NCBI GenBank assembly: GCA_963669295.1 | Contig: OY769938.1 | Span: forward strand, 3,410,001-3,474,000 | DNA from: G963669295 sp963669295 | GTDB taxonomy: Bacteria; Bacteroidota; Bacteroidia; Flavobacteriales_D; CALLUQ01 | DNA: 64,000 bases | Direction: 5' to 3' | Shown: one piece after another, positions 8,838 through 16,790 of the stretch | How positions within the stretch are numbered: the stretch's first letter is position 1 | Layout: each line of letters begins with the position of its first letter | Translations under genes and position numbers: made by a program | Notes under the pieces: generated by a model | Database searches by the model: none | Told to the model about the DNA's origin: nothing | The model's input: the letters and a program-made list of their open reading frames with translations, nothing else

Positions 8838-10115
8838 TTAACTCTGAACGGCTTCAATTATTTTAAGGGCAATGAAATAAACACTAAATCCACACAAAAA
8901 AACAATGCCTATCCAGCTCAATACCTTTAACAATAAGCCGGGTCGAGCTGCCTCGGGCACGTCTTTTCCATTGATTACCATGTAATTCAAAATGGCCAAA
9001 ACCGGTGCTGTGAGGAAGGATATGATGGTGGCAATGTTCACCATGGTTTGCATGTCTTTTAAAAAGAAAAGTAAGAGGGTCATGGCGCCTACCACGGTAA
9101 ATAAAATCCAAAACCAATACAAGCCACGGTGGCTTTCTTCTTGTGGAGCCGAAGGGATAACCAGTTGAGTGGTTCGTCGCAATACGCGTGGAAAGGCATC
9201 GAGGCAGGTAAGGGTAGTGCTGAACATGGTGGTAAAGGCAGCAATGGCAATAATCCAATAAGCCCAATTGCCCAGACTACTGGTGTAAATGTTAATCACT
9301 TCTTTAGAAAAGGCTGCGCCACCAGTTGGTAGTGTTTTATTGGTGCCATATATTACCAGGGCACCTAACGATAAAAAGCACAAGGCTAAAATGGTGGTGC
9401 CCCAATAGCCAATTTTAAAGTCGAGCAACGATGCTTTCAATGTGGGTTTGATGCCCGTGTCTTTTTGCTTGGCCAACGACCATACCGAATGCCAAACGGA
9501 AATATCGATAGGGGCAGGCATCCATCCCAGCAAAGCAATTAGAAAGAAGATGTGTGTTTCATCGCTCCATGAAAAGGAAGTGCTGAACTCCACCGACTTT
9601 TCGAAGTTTCCGGTAAAGGCAGCAACCAGGGCCACCACGGTGGTTACCGACAATACAACGATGATTACCTTCATCAACCGGTCGAGTACTTTGTACCTGC
9701 CTACACCCAATATGCCCAGGCAGATGAGCAATAAAATGCCGCTCCACAACGCACCACTGCTTTCACCAAGGTTGATGCCAGTAATGTACTCGGCCAGTCC
9801 GGCAGTAACAATGGTAACGGCAGCCTGGATGGTAAACATGGTGCCGATGGTCATGATGATGAAAAGAATGACAGCCCATAGCCCCAGGTTTTTATAGCCT
9901 TCCAACAAGCTTTTCCCGGTGCTGGTGGCATAGCGAGGCCCATATTCGAAAAAGGGATATTTTAAGATGTTGGCAAGCAATACGGCCCATACCAACACAA
10001 ACCCAAATTTGGCACCTGCTCCGGTAGATTGTACCAGGTGCGATACCCCTACTGCTGCTCCGGCATACAGCAAGCCAGGACCAAGTATTTTCAATAACCG
10101 GTTAGAATTGCTCAT
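8838..10115 (-). CDS. Nramp-family transporter lacking the DPGN metal motif
   Basis: A 425-residue membrane protein with about 11 hydrophobic segments and the Nramp/SLC11 order: GPGLLYAGAAVGVSHLVQ in helix 1 and LGWMPAPIDISVWHS in helix 6. Canonical manganese/iron Nramps have DPGN in helix 1 and MPH in helix 6. Here DPGN is absent (AVGVSH sits in its place) and MPH reads MPA, so it belongs to a divergent Nramp-like group and may not carry Mn or Fe. The ATG at 10115 is preferred over a TTG three codons upstream. It precedes the SanA-like gene by 8 bp. Confidence 0.8.
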   Translation of the reverse strand: MSNSNRLLKILGPGLLYAGAAVGVSHLVQSTGAGAKFGFVLVWAVLLANILKYPFFEYGPRYATSTGKSLLEGYKNLGLWAVILFIIMTIGTMFTIQAAVTIVTAGLAEYITGINLGESSGALWSGILLLICLGILGVGRYKVLDRLMKVIIVVLSVTTVVALVAAFTGNFEKSVEFSTSFSWSDETHIFFLIALLGWMPAPIDISVWHSVWSLAKQKDTGIKPTLKASLLDFKIGYWGTTILALCFLSLGALVIYGTNKTLPTGGAAFSKEVINIYTSSLGNWAYWIIAIAAFTTMFSTTLTCLDAFPRVLRRTTQLVIPSAPQEESHRGLYWFWILFTVVGAMTLLLFFLKDMQTMVNIATIISFLTAPVLAILNYMVINGKDVPEAARPGLLLKVLSWIGIVFLCGFSVYFIALKIIEAVQS

Positions 10116-10191
10116 AACGTGCAACGAAAATAAGCATAAACATTTTCATTTTCTCACATCGGGTTTTGTATCTTACTCCAAAACAAAAGTC

Positions 10192-11007
10192 ATGAAAAAT
10201 AGTGTATGGGTAGTGTTGATGAGTGGAGCATTGATGGCCTCGTGTGCAGCGCCTACTGAAACCGAGCAAGAAAATATACCTGCAACCATCGAAGAAGTGG
10301 ACGTGAACCCTGCGGCCGAAGGGTTTAACCTGGAAAATTCAGACCCGGAAGCCATTGCCCTGGCGGATGCAGTGATGGAAGCGATGGGGGGCAGGGCCAA
10401 TTGGGACGATACTCACTACCTTTCCTGGAACTTTTTGGGGTACCGGCAACATTACTGGAACAAGCATACTGGTGATGTACGCATCGAGTCGTTGCATAGC
10501 GATTTTAATGTGTTGATGAACATTTATACCATGGAAGGAAAAGTGGTAATGGACAGTGTGGAAATAACGCATCCCGACTCATTGGTGAAGTACCTTGATA
10601 TTGGTAAGCAAATGTGGGTCAACGACTCGTATTGGTTGGTGATGCCTTTTAAGTTGAAAGATTCCGGGGTTACCTTAACGCATGTGGGGCAGCACCAGTT
10701 GACTGATAGCACAAACACCATTTGCGATGTGCTGGAGCTTACCTTCAACGCAGTAGGATATACTCCTGAAAATAAATATTGGGTGTACATCGATCCCGAA
10801 GATCAGTTGGTGAAACAATGGGATTTTTATTCCACCGTTCAACAAGATTCGGCCGACATTTCTTCGCCCTGGCGCGATTATCAACAACACGGTTCTATTT
10901 TACTGGCGCACGACAGAGGACGGTTTAACCTTACCAACATTACAGTACACGATACATTACCCCCTTCGGTATTTGAGTCGTTTCAACCGGTAGAATTGCA
11001 CGAATAA
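10192..11007 (+). CDS. Predicted outer-membrane lipoprotein, function unknown
   Basis: A 271-residue protein. The start at 10192 gives a good lipoprotein signal (MKNSVWVVLMSGALMASC, lipobox LMASC); the frame is open further upstream, but that part lies over the Nramp gene on the other strand and has no signal. The mature part has an acidic spacer followed by a domain of repeated strands (THYLSWNFLGYRQHYWNK, GKVVMDSVEITHPDSLVKYL, YWVYIDPEDQLVKQWDFY). This is the pattern of LolA/LolB-like lipoprotein-binding folds in Bacteroidota, but that is only a resemblance. It is divergent from the transporter across a 76-bp gap. Confidence 0.75.
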   Translation: MKNSVWVVLMSGALMASCAAPTETEQENIPATIEEVDVNPAAEGFNLENSDPEAIALADAVMEAMGGRANWDDTHYLSWNFLGYRQHYWNKHTGDVRIESLHSDFNVLMNIYTMEGKVVMDSVEITHPDSLVKYLDIGKQMWVNDSYWLVMPFKLKDSGVTLTHVGQHQLTDSTNTICDVLELTFNAVGYTPENKYWVYIDPEDQLVKQWDFYSTVQQDSADISSPWRDYQQHGSILLAHDRGRFNLTNITVHDTLPPSVFESFQPVELHE

Positions 11008-11066
11008 TACTAGAAAATAAACGAAAAATTACTCGTGCCTACGCTGCGGTTTTAGGAGTATTTTTC

Positions 11067-11074
11067 GATATTTG
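11067..11074 (+). promoter_or_regulatory. Possible -7 box for the ettA operon
   Basis: GATATTTG differs at one position from TAnnTTTG and lies 34 bp before the ettA start. No good -33 element was found, so support is weak. Confidence 0.3.
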
Positions 11075-11107
11075 TTCCACTTGACCTAATACTAAAAACA
11101 CACAACA

Positions 11108-12796
11108 ATGTCAGACGATAAAAAGGTAATATTTTCGATGGTGAACGTGAGCAAGACGACACCACAAGGAAAACAAATATTAAAAGACATTTACCTCTCT
11201 TTTTACTATGGAGCTAAAATAGGCATCCTGGGTTTGAATGGTGCTGGTAAATCAACCGTGATGCGCATCATTGCTGGCGAGGAAAAGTCGTACCAGGGTG
11301 AGGTGGTTTTTTCGCCTGGGTATAGCGTAGGTTACCTGCCGCAGGAACCGAAGTTGGATGATAACAAAACGGTAAAAGAAATTGTAGAAGAAGGGGTGCA
11401 AGAAACGGTGGACCTGTTGAAAGAATACGAAGAAATCAACAACAGTTTCATGGATGAAGCGGTGATGAACGACCCTGATAAGATGGAGAAGTTGATTGCT
11501 CGCCAGGGAGAGGTGCAAGATAAAATAGATGCGGCCGATGCCTGGGAGTTGGACAACAAGTTGGATCGTGCGATGGATGCTTTGAGAACACCACCGGCCG
11601 ATACACCTATCAAGAACCTTTCGGGTGGAGAACGCAGAAGGGTAGCCTTGTGCAGGTTGTTGTTGAAAAACCCCGACATTTTATTGCTCGATGAGCCTAC
11701 CAACCACCTTGATGCCGAATCGGTACAATGGTTGGAGCAGCACTTGCAACAATATAAAGGAACGGTGATTGCTGTAACGCACGACCGTTATTTCTTAGAC
11801 AATGTGGCCGGCTGGATTTTGGAATTGGACCGTGGAGAAGGCATTCCATGGAAAGGCAACTACTCTTCGTGGCTGGACCAAAAGTCGAAGCGATTGGCGC
11901 AAGAGGAAAAACAAGAGAGCAAGCGTCGTAAAGCATTAGAGCGAGAGCTCGATTGGGTAAGAAAAGGCCCCAAAGGCCGTCAGGCAAAATCGAAAGCACG
12001 TTTGAGCAACTACGATAAGATGCTGAGTACAGAGACCAAGGAAAGGGAAGCAGTATTGGAAATTCCTATTCCCAACGGGCAGCGATTGGGGAATGAAGTG
12101 ATTGATGCCAATGGTGTGTCGAAAGCGTTTGGCGACAAGTTGCTATTTGAAAACCTGGAGTTCAAATTACCTCCAGCAGGTATTGTAGGAGTAATTGGCC
12201 CTAACGGTGCAGGTAAAACCACCTTGTTCCGTATGATTATGGGCGAAGAAACACCAGATGCAGGTGAATTTAAGGTGGGGGAAACCGTTCAAATAGGGTA
12301 TGTAGATCAAACCCATAAAGACATCGACCCCGAAAAGTCGGTGTACGACGTGATTTCCGGTGGTCATGAGGTGATTGAAGTAGGGGGCAAAACCATTAAT
12401 TCTCGTGCGTATGTATCGAGGTTTAACTTCAATGGTTCCGACCAGCAAAAGAAGGTAGGTGTACTTTCGGGTGGGGAACGCAACCGATTGCACCTGGCCA
12501 TGACTTTAAAAACGGAGGCCAACGTGTTGTTGCTCGATGAGCCTACCAACGATATTGATGTAAACACGTTGCGTGCACTGGAAGAAGGCATTGAAAACTT
12601 TGCCGGTTGTGCGGTAGTGATTTCTCACGACAGATGGTTCTTAGACCGTATTTGTACACATATCCTTGCCTTTGAAGGCAACTCAACGGTATACTATTTT
12701 GAAGGAGGATATTCCGAATACGAAGAGAACCGCAAGAAACGTTTGGGCGATGAAGGACCAAAACGCATTCGCTACAAGAAGTTGGTGAAAGACTAA
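11108..12796 (+). CDS. ettA: Energy-dependent translational throttle protein EttA (ABC-F ATPase)
   Basis: A 562-residue soluble protein with two ABC ATPase domains. Walker A motifs are GLNGAGKST and GPNGAGKTT; signatures are LSGGERRRVALCRLLL and LSGGERNRLHLAMTL; both Walker B motifs read LLLDEPTN. The linker has the KGRQAKSKARLSNYDKML helix that contacts P-site tRNA, and the length matches E. coli EttA (555). It binds the ribosomal E site and gates entry into the elongation cycle according to the ATP/ADP ratio. It heads a tight plus-strand operon, with hisS starting 15 bp after its stop. Confidence 0.95.
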   Translation: MSDDKKVIFSMVNVSKTTPQGKQILKDIYLSFYYGAKIGILGLNGAGKSTVMRIIAGEEKSYQGEVVFSPGYSVGYLPQEPKLDDNKTVKEIVEEGVQETVDLLKEYEEINNSFMDEAVMNDPDKMEKLIARQGEVQDKIDAADAWELDNKLDRAMDALRTPPADTPIKNLSGGERRRVALCRLLLKNPDILLLDEPTNHLDAESVQWLEQHLQQYKGTVIAVTHDRYFLDNVAGWILELDRGEGIPWKGNYSSWLDQKSKRLAQEEKQESKRRKALERELDWVRKGPKGRQAKSKARLSNYDKMLSTETKEREAVLEIPIPNGQRLGNEVIDANGVSKAFGDKLLFENLEFKLPPAGIVGVIGPNGAGKTTLFRMIMGEETPDAGEFKVGETVQIGYVDQTHKDIDPEKSVYDVISGGHEVIEVGGKTINSRAYVSRFNFNGSDQQKKVGVLSGGERNRLHLAMTLKTEANVLLLDEPTNDIDVNTLRALEEGIENFAGCAVVISHDRWFLDRICTHILAFEGNSTVYYFEGGYSEYEENRKKRLGDEGPKRIRYKKLVKD

Positions 12797-12811
12797 AAAG
12801 ACCTTGAAATA

Positions 12812-14179
12812 ATGAGTAAACCGAGTATTCCAAAAGGAACACGCGACTTCCTGCCCGTACAAATGGTACGGAGGAACTACCTTTTTGAAACCATCCGTTC
12901 GGCCTTTCAAAAGTACGGTTACCTCCCCATTGAAACGCCTGCCATGGAAAAGATGAGCACGCTGATGGGGAAGTATGGAGAGGAAGGCGATCGTTTGATA
13001 TTTAAGATACTGAATAGTGGCGATTATCTGACGAAAGCCAATGAAGCTGCCTGGGCAGCTAAAAACTCCAACCAGTTTACTTCATCTGTTTCGGAAAAAG
13101 CCTTGCGCTACGACTTAACGGTGCCTTTTGCCCGTTTTGTGGTACAGCACCAAAACGAACTGGCTTTTCCATTCAAACGGTATCAGATACAACCGGTATG
13201 GCGTGCCGACCGGCCACAAAAAGGAAGGTACCGCGAATTTTTTCAGTGCGATGCCGATGTGGTGGGCAGCGATTCGTTGCTGTATGAAGTGGAGTTGGTG
13301 CAACTGTTTGATGAGGTGCTTACCAACCTGCGCATTCCCGATGTTACCATCAAGATCAATAATCGCAAGATACTTACAGGCATTGCCGAGATTACTGGAG
13401 AAGCAGATAAGATTGTAGACATGACTGTGGCCATTGATAAGCTGGATAAGATTGGAGAAGAAGGGGTAGTAGGCGAATTGCAAGAGCGAGGCATTGGGGC
13501 TACAGCCATCGAAAAAATTAAGCCGCTGTTTACGCTCACTGGTTCTAACGAGTCGATTGTAGCATCGATGAACGTTATGTTGGCCGAATCGGAAACAGGG
13601 TTGAAAGGGGTAGAAGAGTTGAAGTTTGTTTTTGATGCCATCGAAAAATTAGGATTGAAGCAAGCGAAATTGCAGTTTGATGTGACGTTAGCACGAGGGC
13701 TGAACTATTATACCGGAGCCATTTTTGAAGTGGTGACTTCTCATTTCAGGGGAAGCATTTGTGGGGGAGGCCGCTACGATGACCTGACTGGTATTTTTGG
13801 ATTGAAAAACTTATCGGGGGTAGGCATCTCTTTTGGTGCCGATCGTATTTACGATGTGCTGAACGATTTGGAGCTTTATCCCGATTTTTCTTCCATTACC
13901 ACACAAGTGCTATTTGTGAATTTTGGCGATCAGGAGGCAGCCTATTGTTTAGGATTATTGCAGCAAACCCGCAATGCAGGCATTAACTCAGAAATTTACC
14001 CGTCGAATGCCAAAATGAAAAAGCAGATGAAGTATGCCGATGATAAAGGAATACCGTTTGTAGTGTTGGTGGGCGATAACGAGATGGCTACGGGAGAGCT
14101 TACCGTAAAAAACATGACTACTGGTGAGCAAAGTAACATGACCATTACTACATTGATTGAAAACCTAACCAACGAATGA
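12812..14179 (+). CDS. hisS: Histidine--tRNA ligase
   Basis: A 455-residue class II synthetase that charges tRNA-His. Motif 1 region begins KGTRDFLP; motif 2 includes RYQIQPVWRADRPQKGRYRE; the histidine-binding loop reads ARGLNYYTGAIFEV, and GGGRYDDL follows. The C-terminal ~90 residues form the anticodon-binding domain (QVLFVNFGDQ, EIYPSNAKMKKQMKYADDKG). Its stop overlaps the hutH start in an ATGA, implying translational coupling of a histidine-using synthetase with a histidine-degrading enzyme. Confidence 0.96.
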   Translation: MSKPSIPKGTRDFLPVQMVRRNYLFETIRSAFQKYGYLPIETPAMEKMSTLMGKYGEEGDRLIFKILNSGDYLTKANEAAWAAKNSNQFTSSVSEKALRYDLTVPFARFVVQHQNELAFPFKRYQIQPVWRADRPQKGRYREFFQCDADVVGSDSLLYEVELVQLFDEVLTNLRIPDVTIKINNRKILTGIAEITGEADKIVDMTVAIDKLDKIGEEGVVGELQERGIGATAIEKIKPLFTLTGSNESIVASMNVMLAESETGLKGVEELKFVFDAIEKLGLKQAKLQFDVTLARGLNYYTGAIFEVVTSHFRGSICGGGRYDDLTGIFGLKNLSGVGISFGADRIYDVLNDLELYPDFSSITTQVLFVNFGDQEAAYCLGLLQQTRNAGINSEIYPSNAKMKKQMKYADDKGIPFVVLVGDNEMATGELTVKNMTTGEQSNMTITTLIENLTNE

Positions 14180-15663
14180 GTGTGCATTATATTACCGACG
14201 ATCGGCTTACAGTTCAAGCAATAGAAACGCTTGTAAGTGGTGAAGCTACCCTGGCATTATCAGAAGAAGCAAAAGCACGCATTCAAAAATGCCGCGACTA
14301 CCTCGACCAAAAAATGGCCAATCACCATGGGCCTATTTATGGCATCAATACCGGGTTTGGCTCGCTGTGCGATACTTCTATTTCTAACGATGACTTAGAG
14401 CAATTGCAACAAAATTTGGTGATGTCGCATGCATGTGGCACAGGCGATGAGGTGCCACAAGAAGTGGTTCGACTCATGTTATTGCTCAAAGTACAGGGTT
14501 TATCGTATGGCCATTCGGGAGTACAGTTGGTGACTGTTGAACGACTCATTGAATTTTACAATCATAACATTACCCCTATTGTTTTTGAACAGGGATCGCT
14601 TGGCGCATCGGGCGATTTGGCGCCTTTGGCACACATGTCGTTGGCATTGTTGGGAATGGGGGAAGTATACTACAAGGGGCAAAAGCAACCGGCCGATGCT
14701 GTGTTAAAAACCTTTGGTTGGGAACCCATCAGTTTGCAATCGAAAGAAGGGTTGGCGCTGTTGAATGGGACACAGTTCATGAGTGCTTATGGCATTTGGT
14801 GTTTGATGAAGATGCGAAGGTTAAACCGGTTGGCCGATTTGTTAGGAGCCATTTCTATTGATGCTTTTAACGGTCGTATTTCTCCGTTTCATCACCTCAT
14901 TCATGAGGTGCGGTCGCATCAAGGACAAATAGATACAGCGGCCAACATCAGACAGTTGTTGGAAGGCAGTGAATTGATGGCGCAACCTAAAGTGCATGTA
15001 CAAGATCCTTATTCGTTTCGCTGTATTCCGCAGGTGCATGGTGCTACCAAAGATGCGACCCAATACGTGCAAAACGTATTTGAAACGGAAATCAATTCGG
15101 TGACCGATAACCCCACTGTTTTTCCTGAGGAGGACCTCATCATTTCGGCAGGGAATTTTCATGGTCAGCCATTAGCACTGGCACTGGATCAACTGGCTAT
15201 TGCAGCAGCAGAGCTGGGCAACATCTCCGAGCGCAGGGTTTATCAATTAATTTCAGGCGAACGCGAGTTGCCCCCCTTCCTGGTGGCTAACCCAGGGTTG
15301 AATTCAGGATTTATGATTCCTCAATACACGGCAGCATCCATTGTTAGTCAAAACAAGCAATTGGCCACTCCGGCTTCGGTAGATTCTATTGAATCGTCGA
15401 ACGGGCAGGAGGATCATGTGAGCATGGGAGCCAATGCGGCCACCAAAGCCATGCGAGTGGTTAACAATGTGGAACGTGTGTTGGCCATAGAGTTGTTTAA
15501 TGCTTCTCAGGCACTGGAGTTTAGAAGGCCATTACAATCGTCTCCAACCATCGAGGCATTTGTAAAAGATTACCGCAGCACAGTGCCATTTGTGGAAGAT
15601 GATAAGGTATTGCACGAGGAGATCAAAAAAACGATTAACTTTATTCAAAACCATCCACTGTAA
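14176..15663 (+). CDS. hutH: Histidine ammonia-lyase
   Basis: A 495-residue enzyme that removes ammonia from L-histidine to give urocanate. The ASG triad that forms the MIO prosthetic group is seen in GSLGASGDLAPLAHMSLALL. The selectivity region reads LVMSHACGTG, with the Ser-His pair of histidine lyases rather than those of tyrosine or phenylalanine lyases. VTDNPTVF and SSNGQEDHVSMGANAA are further family motifs, and the length is standard. No other hut gene (hutU, hutI, hutG) is next to it. It overlaps hisS by 4 bp and is followed 2 bp later by a membrane-protein gene. Confidence 0.93.
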   Translation: MSVHYITDDRLTVQAIETLVSGEATLALSEEAKARIQKCRDYLDQKMANHHGPIYGINTGFGSLCDTSISNDDLEQLQQNLVMSHACGTGDEVPQEVVRLMLLLKVQGLSYGHSGVQLVTVERLIEFYNHNITPIVFEQGSLGASGDLAPLAHMSLALLGMGEVYYKGQKQPADAVLKTFGWEPISLQSKEGLALLNGTQFMSAYGIWCLMKMRRLNRLADLLGAISIDAFNGRISPFHHLIHEVRSHQGQIDTAANIRQLLEGSELMAQPKVHVQDPYSFRCIPQVHGATKDATQYVQNVFETEINSVTDNPTVFPEEDLIISAGNFHGQPLALALDQLAIAAAELGNISERRVYQLISGERELPPFLVANPGLNSGFMIPQYTAASIVSQNKQLATPASVDSIESSNGQEDHVSMGANAATKAMRVVNNVERVLAIELFNASQALEFRRPLQSSPTIEAFVKDYRSTVPFVEDDKVLHEEIKKTINFIQNHPL

Positions 15664-15665
15664 TC

Positions 15666-16262
15666 ATGGAAGATCAGAATACCCCTCAGCACCCCCAACA
15701 ACCGCAACAGCCTCAGCAAAACCCTAACATGCAGCAGGCTCCGCAACAACCTTATCCTCAAGGGCACTATCAACCACCAAAGAAGAAACGTCCTACTTTC
15801 TTATTGGTATTGTGTATCCTTAGTTTCATTGGAGGTGGTTTAGGTGTATTGGGTGGCTTGTATACGGTATTGACTTACGATTTTACCATGTCGCAAATGG
15901 AAGCTTCGATGAATGCGTTTGAAGACCTTGAAGATATGGGAGGAATTATGGGAGACATGGCTAACATCGATTTTGAGTCTATGATGGAGGCCTCTTATTA
16001 CAACAGCATGGCCAACCTCTTAATGTCTATCATTAGTTTGATTGGGGTATACATGATGCTGAAATTACGCAAAGTAGGGTTTTACTTATACACTTTTGCC
16101 CAGATTGCCATCTTGGGTGCTGGCATTTATTTCTCCCTTGGAATGGCCAGTGGCATGGGAGGATTCTTTGGAATGGCGGCTACCTTTGGTGTAGTATTTG
16201 GCGCTATTTTCTCCATAGGGTTTATCGTTATGTACGGAGTGAACCTCAAGCACATGGAATAG
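15666..16262 (+). CDS. Membrane protein with Pro/Gln-rich N-terminus (paralogue A)
   Basis: A 198-residue protein. Residues 1-40 are a proline/glutamine-rich tail (HPQQPQQPQQNPNMQQAPQQ) ending in KKKRP, followed by about four membrane segments (FLLVLCILSFIGGGLGVLGG; MANLLMSIISLIGVYMML; GFYLYTFAQIAILGAGIYFS; FGVVFGAIFSIGFIVMYGV). The next gene is clearly related, sharing the LHVLCILSYIGG and KMGFYLYT patterns, so this is a tandem duplication. I do not recognise a named family. It sits 2 bp after hutH at the end of the ettA operon. Confidence 0.8.
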   Translation: MEDQNTPQHPQQPQQPQQNPNMQQAPQQPYPQGHYQPPKKKRPTFLLVLCILSFIGGGLGVLGGLYTVLTYDFTMSQMEASMNAFEDLEDMGGIMGDMANIDFESMMEASYYNSMANLLMSIISLIGVYMMLKLRKVGFYLYTFAQIAILGAGIYFSLGMASGMGGFFGMAATFGVVFGAIFSIGFIVMYGVNLKHME

Positions 16263-16263
16263 C

Positions 16264-16746
16264 ATGGAGCAACCGCCTCCCATACCAAACGCACCACAAG
16301 GATATAAAATCAACCCCCATACCGGGAAGATTGTTCGCCCAAACTTCCTGCATGTTTTATGTATTCTTAGCTACATAGGTGGTTCATTAGGACTGTTCGG
16401 TAGTTTGTTAAACCTCTTGTTGCACGACATGCACATCAGCACCTATGGCTATCGTGGTTTTATGAGAGAGTACATGAAATACTCTAAAGAATTGATGGAA
16501 TATGCTATACCGTTAGGCGTTATTGGTGTTATTTTTTACACCATTAGTATTGTTGGGGTAAACATGATGCACAAGCAAAAGAAAATGGGCTTTTACCTTT
16601 ATACCATTGTACAAATTGTATTGATATTCATTCCCCACGTATTTGTAGGTTTTCCAGGAGTATCGTTGGTGTTCCTGGTTTGGTATGGTGGCTGGACCAC
16701 CGCTTTCATCCTCATGTATCGCAAAAACCTTTATGCGATGTATTAA
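16264..16746 (+). CDS. Membrane protein, paralogue B of the preceding gene
   Basis: A 160-residue protein with about four membrane segments. It starts 1 bp after the stop of its paralogue and shares PNFLHVLCILSYIGGSLGLF and KKMGFYLYTIVQIVLIF with it. Its N-terminal tail is short (PPPIPNAPQGYKI) rather than Q-rich. Function unknown; it is the last gene of the plus-strand operon. Confidence 0.8.
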   Translation: MEQPPPIPNAPQGYKINPHTGKIVRPNFLHVLCILSYIGGSLGLFGSLLNLLLHDMHISTYGYRGFMREYMKYSKELMEYAIPLGVIGVIFYTISIVGVNMMHKQKKMGFYLYTIVQIVLIFIPHVFVGFPGVSLVFLVWYGGWTTAFILMYRKNLYAMY

Positions 16747-16760
16747 GCCTGCTTTAAGGC

Positions 16761-16790
16761 AAAAACGGGTGTTTCATTCCTGTTTTTATT
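16761..16790. terminator. Hairpin between converging genes, overlapping a stop codon
   Basis: AAAAACGGG and CCTGTTTTT pair at 8 of 9 positions. On the plus strand a T-rich tail follows, suiting termination of the ettA operon. It overlaps the stop codon of the converging adhesin gene. Confidence 0.5.

Noticed and set aside
9967..10191. N-terminal extension of the 10192-11007 lipoprotein
   Set aside because: It overlaps the Nramp gene on the other strand, and the true signal peptide begins at 10192.
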